This document shows, in pieces, positions 23,588-31,627 of a stretch of DNA of 33,955 nucleotides. This stretch comes from Devosiaceae bacterium MH13. Its GTDB lineage: Bacteria; Pseudomonadota; Alphaproteobacteria; Rhizobiales; MH13. A program made the position numbers and the translations under genes. The stretch covers positions 1 through 33,955 of the forward strand of contig JAHCMG010000186.1 of the NCBI GenBank assembly GCA_019192585.1, in the 5' to 3' direction. The notes under the pieces were generated by a model that saw only the letters and a program-made list of their open reading frames with translations, had not been told where the DNA came from and ran no database searches. Each line of letters begins with the position of its first letter. Position 1 is the stretch's first letter.

Positions 23588-25174
23588 ATGGCTGAAGCGG
23601 GGAGCCACACCGTGGCCCAAACCGTGACGCATGTCGACGATGTGCTCATCGTCGGCGGCGGCCTGGCTGGCCTGTTTTGCGCGCTCAAAATGGCGCCGCG
23701 CCCCGTAACGGTCATCACCTCGGCGCCCTTGGGCGTCGGCGCTTCGTCGGCCTGGGCGCAGGGCGGCATCGCCGCGGCCATCGCCGAGGGCGACACGTGG
23801 CAGGCGCACCTGGCCGATACGATTGCAGCGGGCGCGGGCCTCGTCGATGAGGCCATGGCCGAGCTGCTCGTTCGCGAAGCCAATGCCCGCATCGAAGACC
23901 TGCTGCGCTATGGCGTGCCGTTCGACACCGATCTCGCGGGCCGCTTGACCTTTGGTCGCGAGGCGGCGCATTCGGCCGACCGGATCGTCCACGTTCAAGG
24001 CGATAGGGCCGGCAAGGCCATCATGGCGGCGCTGATCGATGCGGTGCGCAACACCCCGTCGATCCGGGTCATCGAGAACCATGTGGTTGAAATGCTGCTC
24101 AGCGAAGGCCGCCAGGTGGTGGGCTTGCAAGCGCGTGGCTATGCCGGCCAGGCAGAGGCGCTTACCAACTTCCACGCCCGCGCCGTGGTGCTGACCTCCG
24201 GCGGCGTTGGCGGCCTCTACGCGACAACAACCAACCCCGTTGAAGCCCGCGGGCAGGGCCTCGCCATGGCGGCCCGCGCCGGTGCCATCATCGCCGATGC
24301 GGAGTTTGTGCAGTTTCACCCCACGGCCTTGGCAGTGGGCAAAGACCCAGCGCCGCTTGCCACCGAAGCCCTTCGCGGAAAAGGCGCGACGCTGATCCAT
24401 GCCGACGGCAGCCGGCTGATGGAGGGCGTGCACCCCGACCTTGAGCTTGCGCCACGCGACATCGTTGCCCGCGCCATCCACCGGGCCGTCCAGTCCGGTA
24501 GGGGCGCGTTCCTTGATTGCCGTCAGGCCATCGGCACCGCGTTCCCCGAGGCCTTTCCGACTGTCTATGAAAGCGCAAAGGATGCCGGCCTCGACCCGGT
24601 CACCGAGCCTTTGCCGGTGGAGCCCGCCGCGCACTACCATATGGGCGGCATCCTGACCGACGCATTCGGCAGAACATCGCTCGATGGGCTGTGGGCGGCC
24701 GGCGAAGTGTCCTCCACCGGGGCGCATGGCGCCAACCGTTTGGCCTCGAACTCGCTGCTGGAGGCGGTCGTTTTCTCAGCCCGCATCGCCGAGGACATCG
24801 TCCGCTCGATGCCCGATCCCGAGCTGCGCCGCTGCGAGATCGACGCGCAGTCCGGCTCTGTGATGCAGACCCATGCCGAGGCCGAAGCCGCCCGCGCCAT
24901 CCGCATGGTCATGGCCAAACATGTCGGCGTGGAACGCAGCGGGCCCGGCCTTGAAGCGGCGCTCGAGACGCTCGGGCAGATCAAGGACAACGCGCTGAAC
25001 CTCTCGATCCGGAACATGGCGCTCGCCGCCTGGATCGTGACGGCCAGCGGCTTGGTGCGCACCGAAAGCCGCGGCGGCCACGCCCGGTCGGACTATCCTA
25101 AAACGGATCCAGGCCAGCAGCGCCGGTCCTTCTGGACCCTTGCGGACTTGCGCGCGGCGGTGCCGCAAACGTAG
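23588..25174 (+). CDS. nadB: L-aspartate oxidase
   Basis: NadB oxidises L-aspartate to iminoaspartate, which NadA uses. From the ATG at 23588 (GAGGG upstream) the protein has 528 residues; a longer frame into nadA from 23549 is unlikely. The FAD motif is [18 protein letters not shown] near residue 18, followed by [15 protein letters not shown]. The succinate-dehydrogenase-like active site has [12 protein letters not shown] and [20 protein letters not shown], and [28 protein letters not shown] closes the flavin domain. A C-terminal helical domain follows. The gene lies between nadA (10 bp) and nadC (55 bp), so the whole pathway branch is one operon. Confidence 0.97.
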   Translation: MAEAGSHTVAQTVTHVDDVLIVGGGLAGLFCALKMAPRPVTVITSAPLGVGASSAWAQGGIAAAIAEGDTWQAHLADTIAAGAGLVDEAMAELLVREANARIEDLLRYGVPFDTDLAGRLTFGREAAHSADRIVHVQGDRAGKAIMAALIDAVRNTPSIRVIENHVVEMLLSEGRQVVGLQARGYAGQAEALTNFHARAVVLTSGGVGGLYATTTNPVEARGQGLAMAARAGAIIADAEFVQFHPTALAVGKDPAPLATEALRGKGATLIHADGSRLMEGVHPDLELAPRDIVARAIHRAVQSGRGAFLDCRQAIGTAFPEAFPTVYESAKDAGLDPVTEPLPVEPAAHYHMGGILTDAFGRTSLDGLWAAGEVSSTGAHGANRLASNSLLEAVVFSARIAEDIVRSMPDPELRRCEIDAQSGSVMQTHAEAEAARAIRMVMAKHVGVERSGPGLEAALETLGQIKDNALNLSIRNMALAAWIVTASGLVRTESRGGHARSDYPKTDPGQQRRSFWTLADLRAAVPQT

Positions 25175-25229
25175 CTTGCCTCCCGCTGGCCCCGACGGGG
25201 TTGGCACAACCACCGCAAAGAGCAGCCCG

Positions 25230-26099
25230 ATGAGCCTTCCGCACCCCATAGTTGCCGACCTGGTTGGCGCCGCCTTGCGCGAGGATCTCGGCCGCGCTGG
25301 CGACATCACGAGCCAGGCCACCCTGCCAGCAGGCGCAACGGCCCGGGCGCACATCAATGCCCGCCAGGCCGGTGTGGTGGCCGGGTTGCCGCTCGCCGCG
25401 GAGGCGTTCCGGCAGATCGGTAGCGGCATCGCCTTTGTGGGCGATGTGGCCGATGGCGCCCGCGTCGATCCCGGCACGATGGTTGCGAGCATCGAGGGGC
25501 CTGCGCTTGAGCTTCTGTCCGCCGAGCGCGTGGCGCTCAACTTCCTGACCCATCTGTCAGGCATCGCCACGGCCACGCGGCGCTATGCGGATGCCATCGC
25601 GCACACCGATGCGCGGGTGACGTGCACCCGCAAAACCTTGCCAGGCCTGCGGGCCGTGCAGAAATATGCCGTGCGCGCCGGCGGCGGCTCCAACCATCGT
25701 TACGGCCTCGATGATGCGATCCTCATCAAGGATAACCATATCGCCGTGTGCGGCGGGGTGGTGGAAGCCATGGCCTCCGCCAAAGCGTTTGCCGGTCATC
25801 TGACGGCGATCGAGATCGAGGTCGACACGCTCGACCAGTTCGCCAGCCTTCTCGCCTTGCCAGACACCGCGCGGCCAGACGTGGTGATGCTCGACAATAT
25901 GAGCCCGCATGATCTGCGCCAGGGTGTCGAGATGAATGAAGCTGCCATCGGCCGCCCCGCGGTGCTTGAGGCCTCGGGTGGCATCACGCTTGAGACCATC
26001 GCGGCGGTTGCCGAAAGCGGGGTCGACTACATCTCGTCGGGCTGGCTGACCGCGTCCGCGCCCGCGCTCGATTTAGGCCTCGATATCGAGATCCTTTAG
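25230..26099 (+). CDS. nadC: Nicotinate-nucleotide pyrophosphorylase (carboxylating)
   Basis: NadC (quinolinate phosphoribosyltransferase) turns quinolinate and PRPP into nicotinate mononucleotide and CO2, ending the de novo branch. From the ATG at 25230 it has 289 residues. Conserved parts are ALREDLGRAGDITSQA (substrate-binding N-terminal domain), LNFLTHLSGIATATRRYADAI, TRKTLPGLRAVQKYAVRAGGGSNHRYGLDDAILIKDNHI, EIEVDTLDQ, VMLDNMSP and EASGGITLETI. A longer frame from 25140 overlaps nadB and is rejected. A short GC hairpin (CCCC-GAC-GGGG) lies in the nadB-nadC gap. The stop overlaps the stop of the convergent small membrane protein. Confidence 0.97.
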   Translation: MSLPHPIVADLVGAALREDLGRAGDITSQATLPAGATARAHINARQAGVVAGLPLAAEAFRQIGSGIAFVGDVADGARVDPGTMVASIEGPALELLSAERVALNFLTHLSGIATATRRYADAIAHTDARVTCTRKTLPGLRAVQKYAVRAGGGSNHRYGLDDAILIKDNHIAVCGGVVEAMASAKAFAGHLTAIEIEVDTLDQFASLLALPDTARPDVVMLDNMSPHDLRQGVEMNEAAIGRPAVLEASGGITLETIAAVAESGVDYISSGWLTASAPALDLGLDIEIL

Positions 26100-26407
26100 G
26101 ACGAGCTGGCCCCACCGCTCAGCGGACGGCGGCCGATGCGCCGGTAGCGCGTTTTGCGCAAAATCGCGCCCAGGCGCGCCGGCGAGCGGGTCTCAAGATA
26201 GCTGAAGCTTCGGTCGATGAACCGCACGCGCATGCGCATCCAGCGCATCATGCGGCGAGCCGCCCGCGAGGTGGTGATCAGGATGACGAGGCCTGTTGCC
26301 ATCACCGGGATGCCGAGCGGAATCGGCAGCACGAACATCACGAAGCCAACAACCGCCAGCGTCCAACCGACGATGCGCAGTACCAGTGATTTAAGTGCCT
26401 GTGTCAC
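26096..26407 (-). CDS. Small two-helix membrane protein (PGPGW/DUF454-like)
   Basis: This 103-residue protein starts with GTG at 26407 (CAGGGT about 8 bases upstream). Two adjacent hydrophobic helices (about 8-27 and 29-46) flank a proline-containing turn (LPIPLGIPVMATGLVILI), reminiscent of the small PGPGW-type membrane proteins. A very basic tail follows (RRMMRWMRMRVRF, RKTRYRRIGRR). No enzymatic motif is present and I do not know a function. It is the last gene of the minus-strand run and its stop overlaps the nadC stop by three bases. Confidence 0.7.
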   Translation of the reverse strand: MTQALKSLVLRIVGWTLAVVGFVMFVLPIPLGIPVMATGLVILITTSRAARRMMRWMRMRVRFIDRSFSYLETRSPARLGAILRKTRYRRIGRRPLSGGASSS

Positions 26408-26469
26408 GCCGCAACCCTGTTCAAGCCCACCAGCTTTCGTACGGATAAGCCGTTACGGATGGATGACCA

Positions 26470-26489
26470 GCGAACCGCTGCCGGCTCGC
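26470..26489 (-). terminator. Hairpin just after the methyltransferase stop
   Basis: On the minus strand GCGAGCCG-GCAG-CGGTTCGC can form an 8-bp stem (one G-U pair) with a 4-base loop, starting 8 bases after the methyltransferase stop. There is no T-run after it, so it is at best a weak or factor-dependent terminator or an mRNA-stabilising structure. Confidence 0.35.
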
Positions 26490-26497
26490 TAAACGCC

Positions 26498-27595
26498 CTA
26501 TGGTTTCTCAAATGCAAGCACCTTGGAGACAAAGGCCGTCTCCTCGTGGACGGGCCGCAGGCCCGCCTCGCTGAACAGGGCCACCAGGTCGGTCGTCGCG
26601 TAGCTTGTGTAATAGGGCTCGTGGAACAGCTGCGGGAACAGTTCGAGCAGCCCGTCATAGTCTGGCGTGTCGCCGGGCTGGAGGCTGTCGACAAAGGCAA
26701 ACAGGCCGCCTGGCTTGAGTGTGCGGGCGATCTCGCGCGCCACCGCGACGCGGATCTTCGGCGGCAGTTCGTGGAACAGGAACACGCAGCTCAGAAGATC
26801 AACGCTCCCGCTCGCAAACGGCAGGTCTTCGCCCTTGGCCACCAGAGCTCGATGGTGCCGGCCTTGCTTGAAGCGGACCCGAGCGTGCCGTGTGTAGGCT
26901 TCTGAGAGGTCGATCGCTGTCAGCGGCATGCGCGGATAGGCGTTCGCCAGCGCCACGGCCATGTTGCCGGGCCCGGTCGCAAGATCGACGGCCTGCACGG
27001 CGCGTTGGTCGCGGCCGGCCATGAAACGGGCGATCGGCACCAGGGCCTGCCGGCGCATGGCTTCGGTCGCACCCGAAAACAGCACCTCGACTTGGGTGTC
27101 GTAGAGCGCTGCCGAGTGCTCCGACATCCAGCCATCGGTCTGGAAATGAAAATTCTGCTCGTAGTAGCGCGGCCGTTTGCCGGCCTCATCGCTTTGGTGC
27201 ACTTCCTGGTGACGCTTGTCGGCCCGCCGGCGCGCCACCTCCGGCAAATCGGCGAAGAAAGCGCGGGCGTCGCGGATGCGCTGACCCCAGTCGGCATTCT
27301 CGCGCGGCGCCGGGTAAAGCCCCGCTTCGATGTTCGCCAGGTCCCGCGCGGAGAGGGCCGCAACGCCGCGCAGCAGCTCGGGTACACCGGGCACGTGGCC
27401 CGTGGGCGCTTCGACGTCCGGCTTCAGTGTTGGGTCACGCTCGATGGCCTGCTGCTGCACCCGGCGCATCCGATAGGCCTGGCCGGCATACCAGCCCACG
27501 CGGCTGCCTTGTTGCGCCACATAGCGGGCGCGCAGCGCCAGCTTCGCAAGCGGCGCGAGAGGGGCAAGCGGGGCGGGGCGAGCGGTTTCGGCCAT
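26498..27595 (-). CDS. SAM-dependent methyltransferase of unknown substrate
   Basis: This 365-residue protein has an N-terminal helical extension with an Ala-Pro-Leu repeat (APLAPLAPLAK, residues 8-18). A conserved block YYEQNFHFQTDGWMSEHSA (144-162) comes before the Rossmann domain. Motif I is AVDLATGPGNMA (202-213), the Asp after strand 2 is in TAIDLS (226-231), and post-motif segments include LSCVFLFHELPPKIRVAVAREIARTLKPGG. The YxQNFHxQTDG block is shared, as far as I recall, with uncharacterised methyltransferases also found in cyanobacteria and plants; the substrate is unknown. GGAG lies six bases upstream of the ATG. tlyA ends 50 bp before it. Confidence 0.85.
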   Translation of the reverse strand: MAETARPAPLAPLAPLAKLALRARYVAQQGSRVGWYAGQAYRMRRVQQQAIERDPTLKPDVEAPTGHVPGVPELLRGVAALSARDLANIEAGLYPAPRENADWGQRIRDARAFFADLPEVARRRADKRHQEVHQSDEAGKRPRYYEQNFHFQTDGWMSEHSAALYDTQVEVLFSGATEAMRRQALVPIARFMAGRDQRAVQAVDLATGPGNMAVALANAYPRMPLTAIDLSEAYTRHARVRFKQGRHHRALVAKGEDLPFASGSVDLLSCVFLFHELPPKIRVAVAREIARTLKPGGLFAFVDSLQPGDTPDYDGLLELFPQLFHEPYYTSYATTDLVALFSEAGLRPVHEETAFVSKVLAFEKP

Positions 27596-27645
27596 GGCGT
27601 GCTCCGTCGGCGGTGGCTGGTGTTCGCGATCTTCAGAAGGTGGCG

Positions 27646-28392
27646 TTACCCGGGCGTCCGGACAAGATGCAAAAGCCGCTCAACCGTGCCATCGCCGCCG
27701 GGAAGGGGCGAGCGGATTGACGCAGCCACCCGCCAGCCGAGCCTGCTTAGCCTATCTAACAGCTCCGACAGGGCTTGCTCTTCGGCCGCCTCGCTGGTCA
27801 CGCGCCCGCCCTTGCCGATGGCGGCGCGCCCAACCTCGAACTGCGGCTTGAACAGCGCAATCGCGGTGCCCGAGGCGGCCAGCCGGGGCAAGACCGCCGG
27901 CAACACGAGCTGCAGCGAGATGAAGCTGACATCCACGACCGCTAGATCGAACGGTCCCATGGGCAAGGCTGAGGTGTCGCGGGCGTTGATGCCTTCGAGC
28001 ACCGTCACCCGCCGGTCGGCGGCGATGTCCGGATGCAGCTGATCGTGGCCGACATCGACCCCCGTCACGTGGGTAGCGCCCCGCTCCAGCAGAATCTGCG
28101 TGAAGCCGCCTGTTGATTGGCCAACATCAAGCGCGTGCCAGCCCATTGGGTCCACCGCAAAGGCGTCGAGGCCCGCCACAAGCTTGAGCGCCGAACGCGC
28201 CACATAGCGCTGGGCATCATCATCAACCGCAATGCTGGCGTCGGGCGCCACGGCGGCCCCAGGTTTGGCGATGGGCTTGCCATCCACCCGCACGCAGCCA
28301 CGCGCCACGGCATCGCGTGCACGGGCCCGCGACGCAAAAGCGCCGCGCTCGACCAGCAACTGATCAAGGCGGCGCTTGGTTATGTCAGCCAT
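27646..28392 (-). CDS. tlyA: TlyA family rRNA methyltransferase/putative hemolysin
   Basis: This 248-residue protein has an N-terminal S4 RNA-binding domain (RRLDQLLVERGAFASRARARDAVARGCVRVDG, residues 7-38) and an FtsJ-like Rossmann methyltransferase domain with WHALDVGQSTGGFTQILLERGA (85-106). ALFKPQFEVGR carries the catalytic-type Lys. Mycobacterial TlyA 2'-O-methylates 16S and 23S rRNA; the name hemolysin is historical. Whether this protein methylates both rRNAs is not known from sequence. TlyA is often near dxs in proteobacteria; here dxs lies about 3 kb upstream on the same strand, with the copper genes between. Confidence 0.92.
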   Translation of the reverse strand: MADITKRRLDQLLVERGAFASRARARDAVARGCVRVDGKPIAKPGAAVAPDASIAVDDDAQRYVARSALKLVAGLDAFAVDPMGWHALDVGQSTGGFTQILLERGATHVTGVDVGHDQLHPDIAADRRVTVLEGINARDTSALPMGPFDLAVVDVSFISLQLVLPAVLPRLAASGTAIALFKPQFEVGRAAIGKGGRVTSEAAEEQALSELLDRLSRLGWRVAASIRSPLPGGDGTVERLLHLVRTPG

Positions 28393-28419
28393 CGGGTTTG
28401 CCAGCCGACGCTTTGCGCG

Positions 28420-29034
28420 TCAGCTGCCGAGCTCAGCCAGCCGCTGAAGCTTGGCGAGCGCGGTGGCTGGATCTTCCTGATAGGCGATGGTGCCCACCAG
28501 CTCATTGTTGTGGTCCATCAGAAAGATCGAGGCGGTGTGGTCCATCGTGTAGTCGCCATCATCAAGCTCGACCCGGCGCGCATAGACCCGATAGTTGGCC
28601 ACCGCTTCATCAACGGCTTCTTGGGTGCCGGTGAGCCCGACAATCCGGTCGGAGAACGCGCCAACATATTGCTGCAGGAACTCCGGCGTGTCGCGCTCGG
28701 GATCGATGGTGATCATCAGCGTGTGCAGATTGTCCGCATCTTCGCCGAGCTGATCGAGATAGGTCGCCAGCTCAAACAACGTCGTCGGGCACACATCGGG
28801 GCAGTAGGTGAAGCCAAAGAACATCACCTTGGGCCGATCGGCAAAGTCGGCATCGGTCACCGCTTCGCCGGTGTCCGAGCGCACCAGCGAGAACGGCCCA
28901 CCGATCGTGTCGACCGCGCTTTCGTAGAGCCCATCGTCGCTCGACCCGCGAAGATAGGTTTGCAGCCCCACCGCGCCGACGGCCACGATGGTGAGCGCCA
29001 CCAGGCCCCAAAGGCCATACCGCAGCATCCGCAT
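28420..29034 (-). CDS. SCO1/SenC family copper chaperone
   Basis: This 204-residue thioredoxin-fold protein has an N-terminal membrane anchor (about residues 7-27). The copper ligands are Cys78 and Cys82 in FTYCPDVCPTTLFEL (C-x3-C) and His166 in YTMDHTASIFLMD. TIDPERDTPEFLQQYV is also typical. SCO proteins pass copper to, or reduce, the CuA site of cytochrome c oxidase subunit II. Its ATG shares one base with the stop of the PCu(A)C gene (TGATG), so the two are translationally coupled, as fits their known joint role. Confidence 0.93.
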   Translation of the reverse strand: MRMLRYGLWGLVALTIVAVGAVGLQTYLRGSSDDGLYESAVDTIGGPFSLVRSDTGEAVTDADFADRPKVMFFGFTYCPDVCPTTLFELATYLDQLGEDADNLHTLMITIDPERDTPEFLQQYVGAFSDRIVGLTGTQEAVDEAVANYRVYARRVELDDGDYTMDHTASIFLMDHNNELVGTIAYQEDPATALAKLQRLAELGS

Positions 29035-29603
29035 CAGTTGTGGCTCCCGTGGCTGCCATCATCACCGTGCTGCATGTCCATCGTGCGGGCGCGCACCGGC
29101 AGGATGATCTCGCGCTCGTCGCCGCTCTCGAAGACCAGCGTAACGGGCACTTCGTCGCCTTCGGTGAACGGGGCCGACAGGCCCATGAACATCAGGTGCA
29201 AGCCGCCTGGCTCGAGATCGACCTGGGTTTCGCCGGGAATGGCGATGCCATCTTCGAGCTCGCGCATGCGCATGACATCGTTTTCCATGGTCATGGTGTG
29301 CAGTTCGACCCGCTCGGCCCACGGTGAACTTGCGGCGACGAGGCGGTTCTCTTCGGATGCGTAGTTATAGAGCGAGATGAAGCCGCCAGCGTTGCGGGCG
29401 TTCGGCGGCGTCTCCAGGGCGCGGCGGTTGAACACGTGCAACTGACCGATGGAAACCGTGTCGGACCCGTGGGTCGACACCACCTCTTCGGTGGCGTTGG
29501 CGCCGGTGTACGCGGTGCCGGTGGAGCACCAGGCAAAGGCGCTGGTGGGCGCAGTGAAGACGATAAGAGCGGCTGCAGCTGCAGCAATAACAGAACGGGA
29601 CAT
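29034..29603 (-). CDS. PCu(A)C periplasmic copper chaperone
   Basis: From the ATG at 29603 the protein has 189 residues. Residues 1-24 are a signal peptide ending AFA. The copper site H-x10-M...H-x-M is intact: His102 and Met113 in ELHTMTMENDVMRM, then His136 and Met138 in GGLHLMFMGL. The C-terminal tail is rich in His, Asp and Gly (MQHGDDGSHGSHN) and may bind extra metal. PCu(A)C proteins deliver Cu(I) to cytochrome c oxidase CuA together with SCO proteins. The open frame extends upstream to 29822, but that part is Arg-rich and lacks the signal peptide. Confidence 0.92.
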   Translation of the reverse strand: MSRSVIAAAAAALIVFTAPTSAFAWCSTGTAYTGANATEEVVSTHGSDTVSIGQLHVFNRRALETPPNARNAGGFISLYNYASEENRLVAASSPWAERVELHTMTMENDVMRMRELEDGIAIPGETQVDLEPGGLHLMFMGLSAPFTEGDEVPVTLVFESGDEREIILPVRARTMDMQHGDDGSHGSHN

Positions 29604-29673
29604 AAGAAGCCTCAAGCTTGAAAGAGTGTACGCCAGCGTCTGCCGCCGGGCGCGAAAAGACAGAAAGGTCAGA

Positions 29674-30054
29674 TCAAGCGAGGAAGGCTGGAGGCGCGCG
29701 CGCTGGCGGCGGGGGCGCTGCCTGGAGCGGTGAACGCTCAAACGTTTGCGAGATGATGGGCGGCTGCGCGGTCGCCAGAACCGGCGCGGGCCCCGCATCT
29801 GGCGCTGGCGCCAAGGCCGCACCGACGATCAGGAGGCAAAGGCAATCGTGCGCGACGCCAAGCGGTGCGTTCTGGTCATCCTGGCCGGGAACCGAGGTCA
29901 GTTCCGCCGACAGGCACAGCGTGAAGCCGCCCTGGTCGCTCAGGCTCGGGTTTGCCGCAAAAGCGAAGCCAACAAGCTGCTGCGCCGCAAGCGCGCACAG
30001 CGCGAGGGCGACCAGCGGCCCCCGAAGGCTCAATAAGATGGCGCTAACGCTCAT
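29674..30054 (-). CDS. DUF2946-like small secreted or anchored protein
   Basis: From the ATG at 30054 the protein has 126 residues: a hydrophobic signal/anchor (about 11-34, ending AFAA), a FTLCLSAE segment with Cys47, HDCLCLL at 69-75, and a tail ending ARAPPAFLA. The Cys-rich short motif, and a Pro-rich C-terminus ending in R-x-P-P, match my memory of DUF2946 proteins, which are frequent neighbours of copper-handling genes. An alternative start at 30108 would add 18 residues and overlap the upstream MFS stop. PCu(A)C starts 70 bp downstream, so it likely belongs to the copper unit. Confidence 0.65.
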   Translation of the reverse strand: MSVSAILLSLRGPLVALALCALAAQQLVGFAFAANPSLSDQGGFTLCLSAELTSVPGQDDQNAPLGVAHDCLCLLIVGAALAPAPDAGPAPVLATAQPPIISQTFERSPLQAAPPPPARAPPAFLA

Positions 30055-30085
30055 GACAGGGGTATCGCGCGAAGCGGCGCGCAAC

Positions 30086-31459
30086 TCAAGGCGCCGAAGG
30101 TGGGCCATCGGGTCGCGTGCCCGGTGACGGCGGGGTCTGCGCCGCCGAGTCCGTATCGGCTTCGGTCTCGGCCTCCTCTTCGGGGTCAAGCTCGGGCTGA
30201 AACTGGATGGGCTCAGGCTCGATCAGATCGATGTCCTGATCTTCAAGTTCAGAATCGACCAGCACCGCACCCACGGGCGCCGTGGCGTAGAGGGTGAAAT
30301 CCTCTTTCTCTTCTTCGGCAATGGCGCCCCGCCGCGTCAGCCGGAACAGCACCACGAGCGCGGTGAGGCTCTGGATGACGGCGATGTAGCCGAACATCCC
30401 CGCCGCGCCGATGCTCTCCACGACGACCGATGCGATCAGCGGGCCGATGATCGAGCCAACGGCGAAGGCCAGCAGCAGGCCTGACGCGACCGTCACATGC
30501 TGGTCGGAGGGCGCGTGGTCGAACGTGTGGGCCACCGAGATGGCGTAGATTGGGAACACGCTAGCGCCGAGCGCGAAGCCGGCGACCATGATGAGCGGCT
30601 GTTCGTTGGGCGCCACAAGAAAGCTCGCCAGCGCGACGCAGGCACCGATCACGGTGATGCCAAGCAAGATCAGCCGCCGGTCGACACTGTCCGACAAGCG
30701 GCCCACCGGCCATTGCAGCACCGCCGCGCCGATAATGGTCGCGGTTAGAAACAGCGCTGCGCCATCCGCCGTCAGCCCGGCGCGCGTGGCGTAGACCCCG
30801 CCAAAGGCCCAAAAGGCGCCTGTCATCATGCCGACCCCGACGGTGGCGATCACGCCAACGGGCGAGGTGGCGAACAGGCCCGGCAGATCGAGCCGCACGG
30901 CGTACAGGGGCGCGGGCTGTGTGGCGCGGCTCATCGCCAGCGGGATGGCCGCAAAAGAGATAAGCACCGACGCCAGCGTGAACAGCGCGAACGATTCCAG
31001 CGGGTAGGTGGTCAGCAGCATCTGGCCGACAGCGATCATGGCGAAATTGATGATGACGTAGAACGACATCACCGCGCCGCGGCTCGCATTGTCCGTGCGT
31101 TCGTTCAGCCAGCTTTCGATGATGATGTAGAGGGTGGCGAGGGCAAACCCTGAGATCACCCGCAGGCCAACCCAGATGAGCGGGTCGATGGCCAGCGGGT
31201 GCAGCAAGATCGTGCCCGACATCAGCCCCACAAAGGCGGCGAAAACGCGAATATGACCGACGCGCGCCACCAGCGCCGGGGCGAACCAGCAGCCAAGCGC
31301 GTAGCCGACAAAAAAGCCCGACCCGAGCCCGCCAACCCATAGCGAGCCGAACGCTTCGGCCTCGCCGCGCAACGGAATGAGCGCGTTCTGCAACGCGTGC
31401 CCCGCGACCAGCAGGGCGGTTGAAATCAACAGTGCAGTGAACGGAACAAGGGCGCGCAT
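30086..31459 (-). CDS. MFS transporter with long acidic C-terminal tail
   Basis: From the ATG at 31459 the protein has 457 residues; a TTG at 31498 would add 13 and is less likely. About twelve hydrophobic segments are visible, with GYALGCWFAPALVARVGHIRVFAAF as the TM2-TM3 loop and SESWLNERTDN-like text (IIESWLNERTDNASRG) after TM5, as in YcaD-type carriers. The last 75 or so residues are cytoplasmic, acidic and low in complexity (EPEPIQFQPELDPEEEAETEADTD). Substrate is unknown. It lies upstream of the DUF2946-PCu(A)C-SCO genes; a copper role is possible but unproven. Confidence 0.85.
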   Translation of the reverse strand: MRALVPFTALLISTALLVAGHALQNALIPLRGEAEAFGSLWVGGLGSGFFVGYALGCWFAPALVARVGHIRVFAAFVGLMSGTILLHPLAIDPLIWVGLRVISGFALATLYIIIESWLNERTDNASRGAVMSFYVIINFAMIAVGQMLLTTYPLESFALFTLASVLISFAAIPLAMSRATQPAPLYAVRLDLPGLFATSPVGVIATVGVGMMTGAFWAFGGVYATRAGLTADGAALFLTATIIGAAVLQWPVGRLSDSVDRRLILLGITVIGACVALASFLVAPNEQPLIMVAGFALGASVFPIYAISVAHTFDHAPSDQHVTVASGLLLAFAVGSIIGPLIASVVVESIGAAGMFGYIAVIQSLTALVVLFRLTRRGAIAEEEKEDFTLYATAPVGAVLVDSELEDQDIDLIEPEPIQFQPELDPEEEAETEADTDSAAQTPPSPGTRPDGPPSAP

Positions 31460-31603
31460 GGCGGGCGACTTCCGAACCGGCCGTATCGGCGATGGCAATC
31501 AGCCGCCGGTACGCACGAAGCATCGGTCACGCAAGCGAAAAATGCGGTCGTTCGGTGATTTCACGACCGGCCATGCGCGCATGCCATGGATGAGTGCGGG
31601 GGA

Positions 31604-31619
31604 GGGCGGCTGCCCGCCC
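31604..31619 (-). terminator. GC-rich hairpin after dxs
   Basis: GGGCGG (31604-31609) and CCGCCC (31614-31619) can form a 6-bp GC stem with a 4-base loop, beginning 8 bases beyond the dxs stop on the minus strand. No T-run follows, so an intrinsic terminator is not proven. The remaining part of the 168-bp gap to the MFS start shows no clear promoter. Confidence 0.35.
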
Positions 31620-31627
31620 GTTGGCAG

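Noticed and set aside
23567-24727. 386-residue open frame on the minus strand
   Set aside because: It is antisense to nadB, which has all catalytic motifs.
28117-29364. 415-residue open frame on the plus strand
   Set aside because: It is antisense to tlyA, SCO and PCu(A)C, all with clear motifs, and its own text is low-complexity and His/Arg-rich.
29604-29822. N-terminal extension of the PCu(A)C frame
   Set aside because: The added 73 residues are mostly Arg and Ser/Pro and would hide the signal peptide that begins at 29603.
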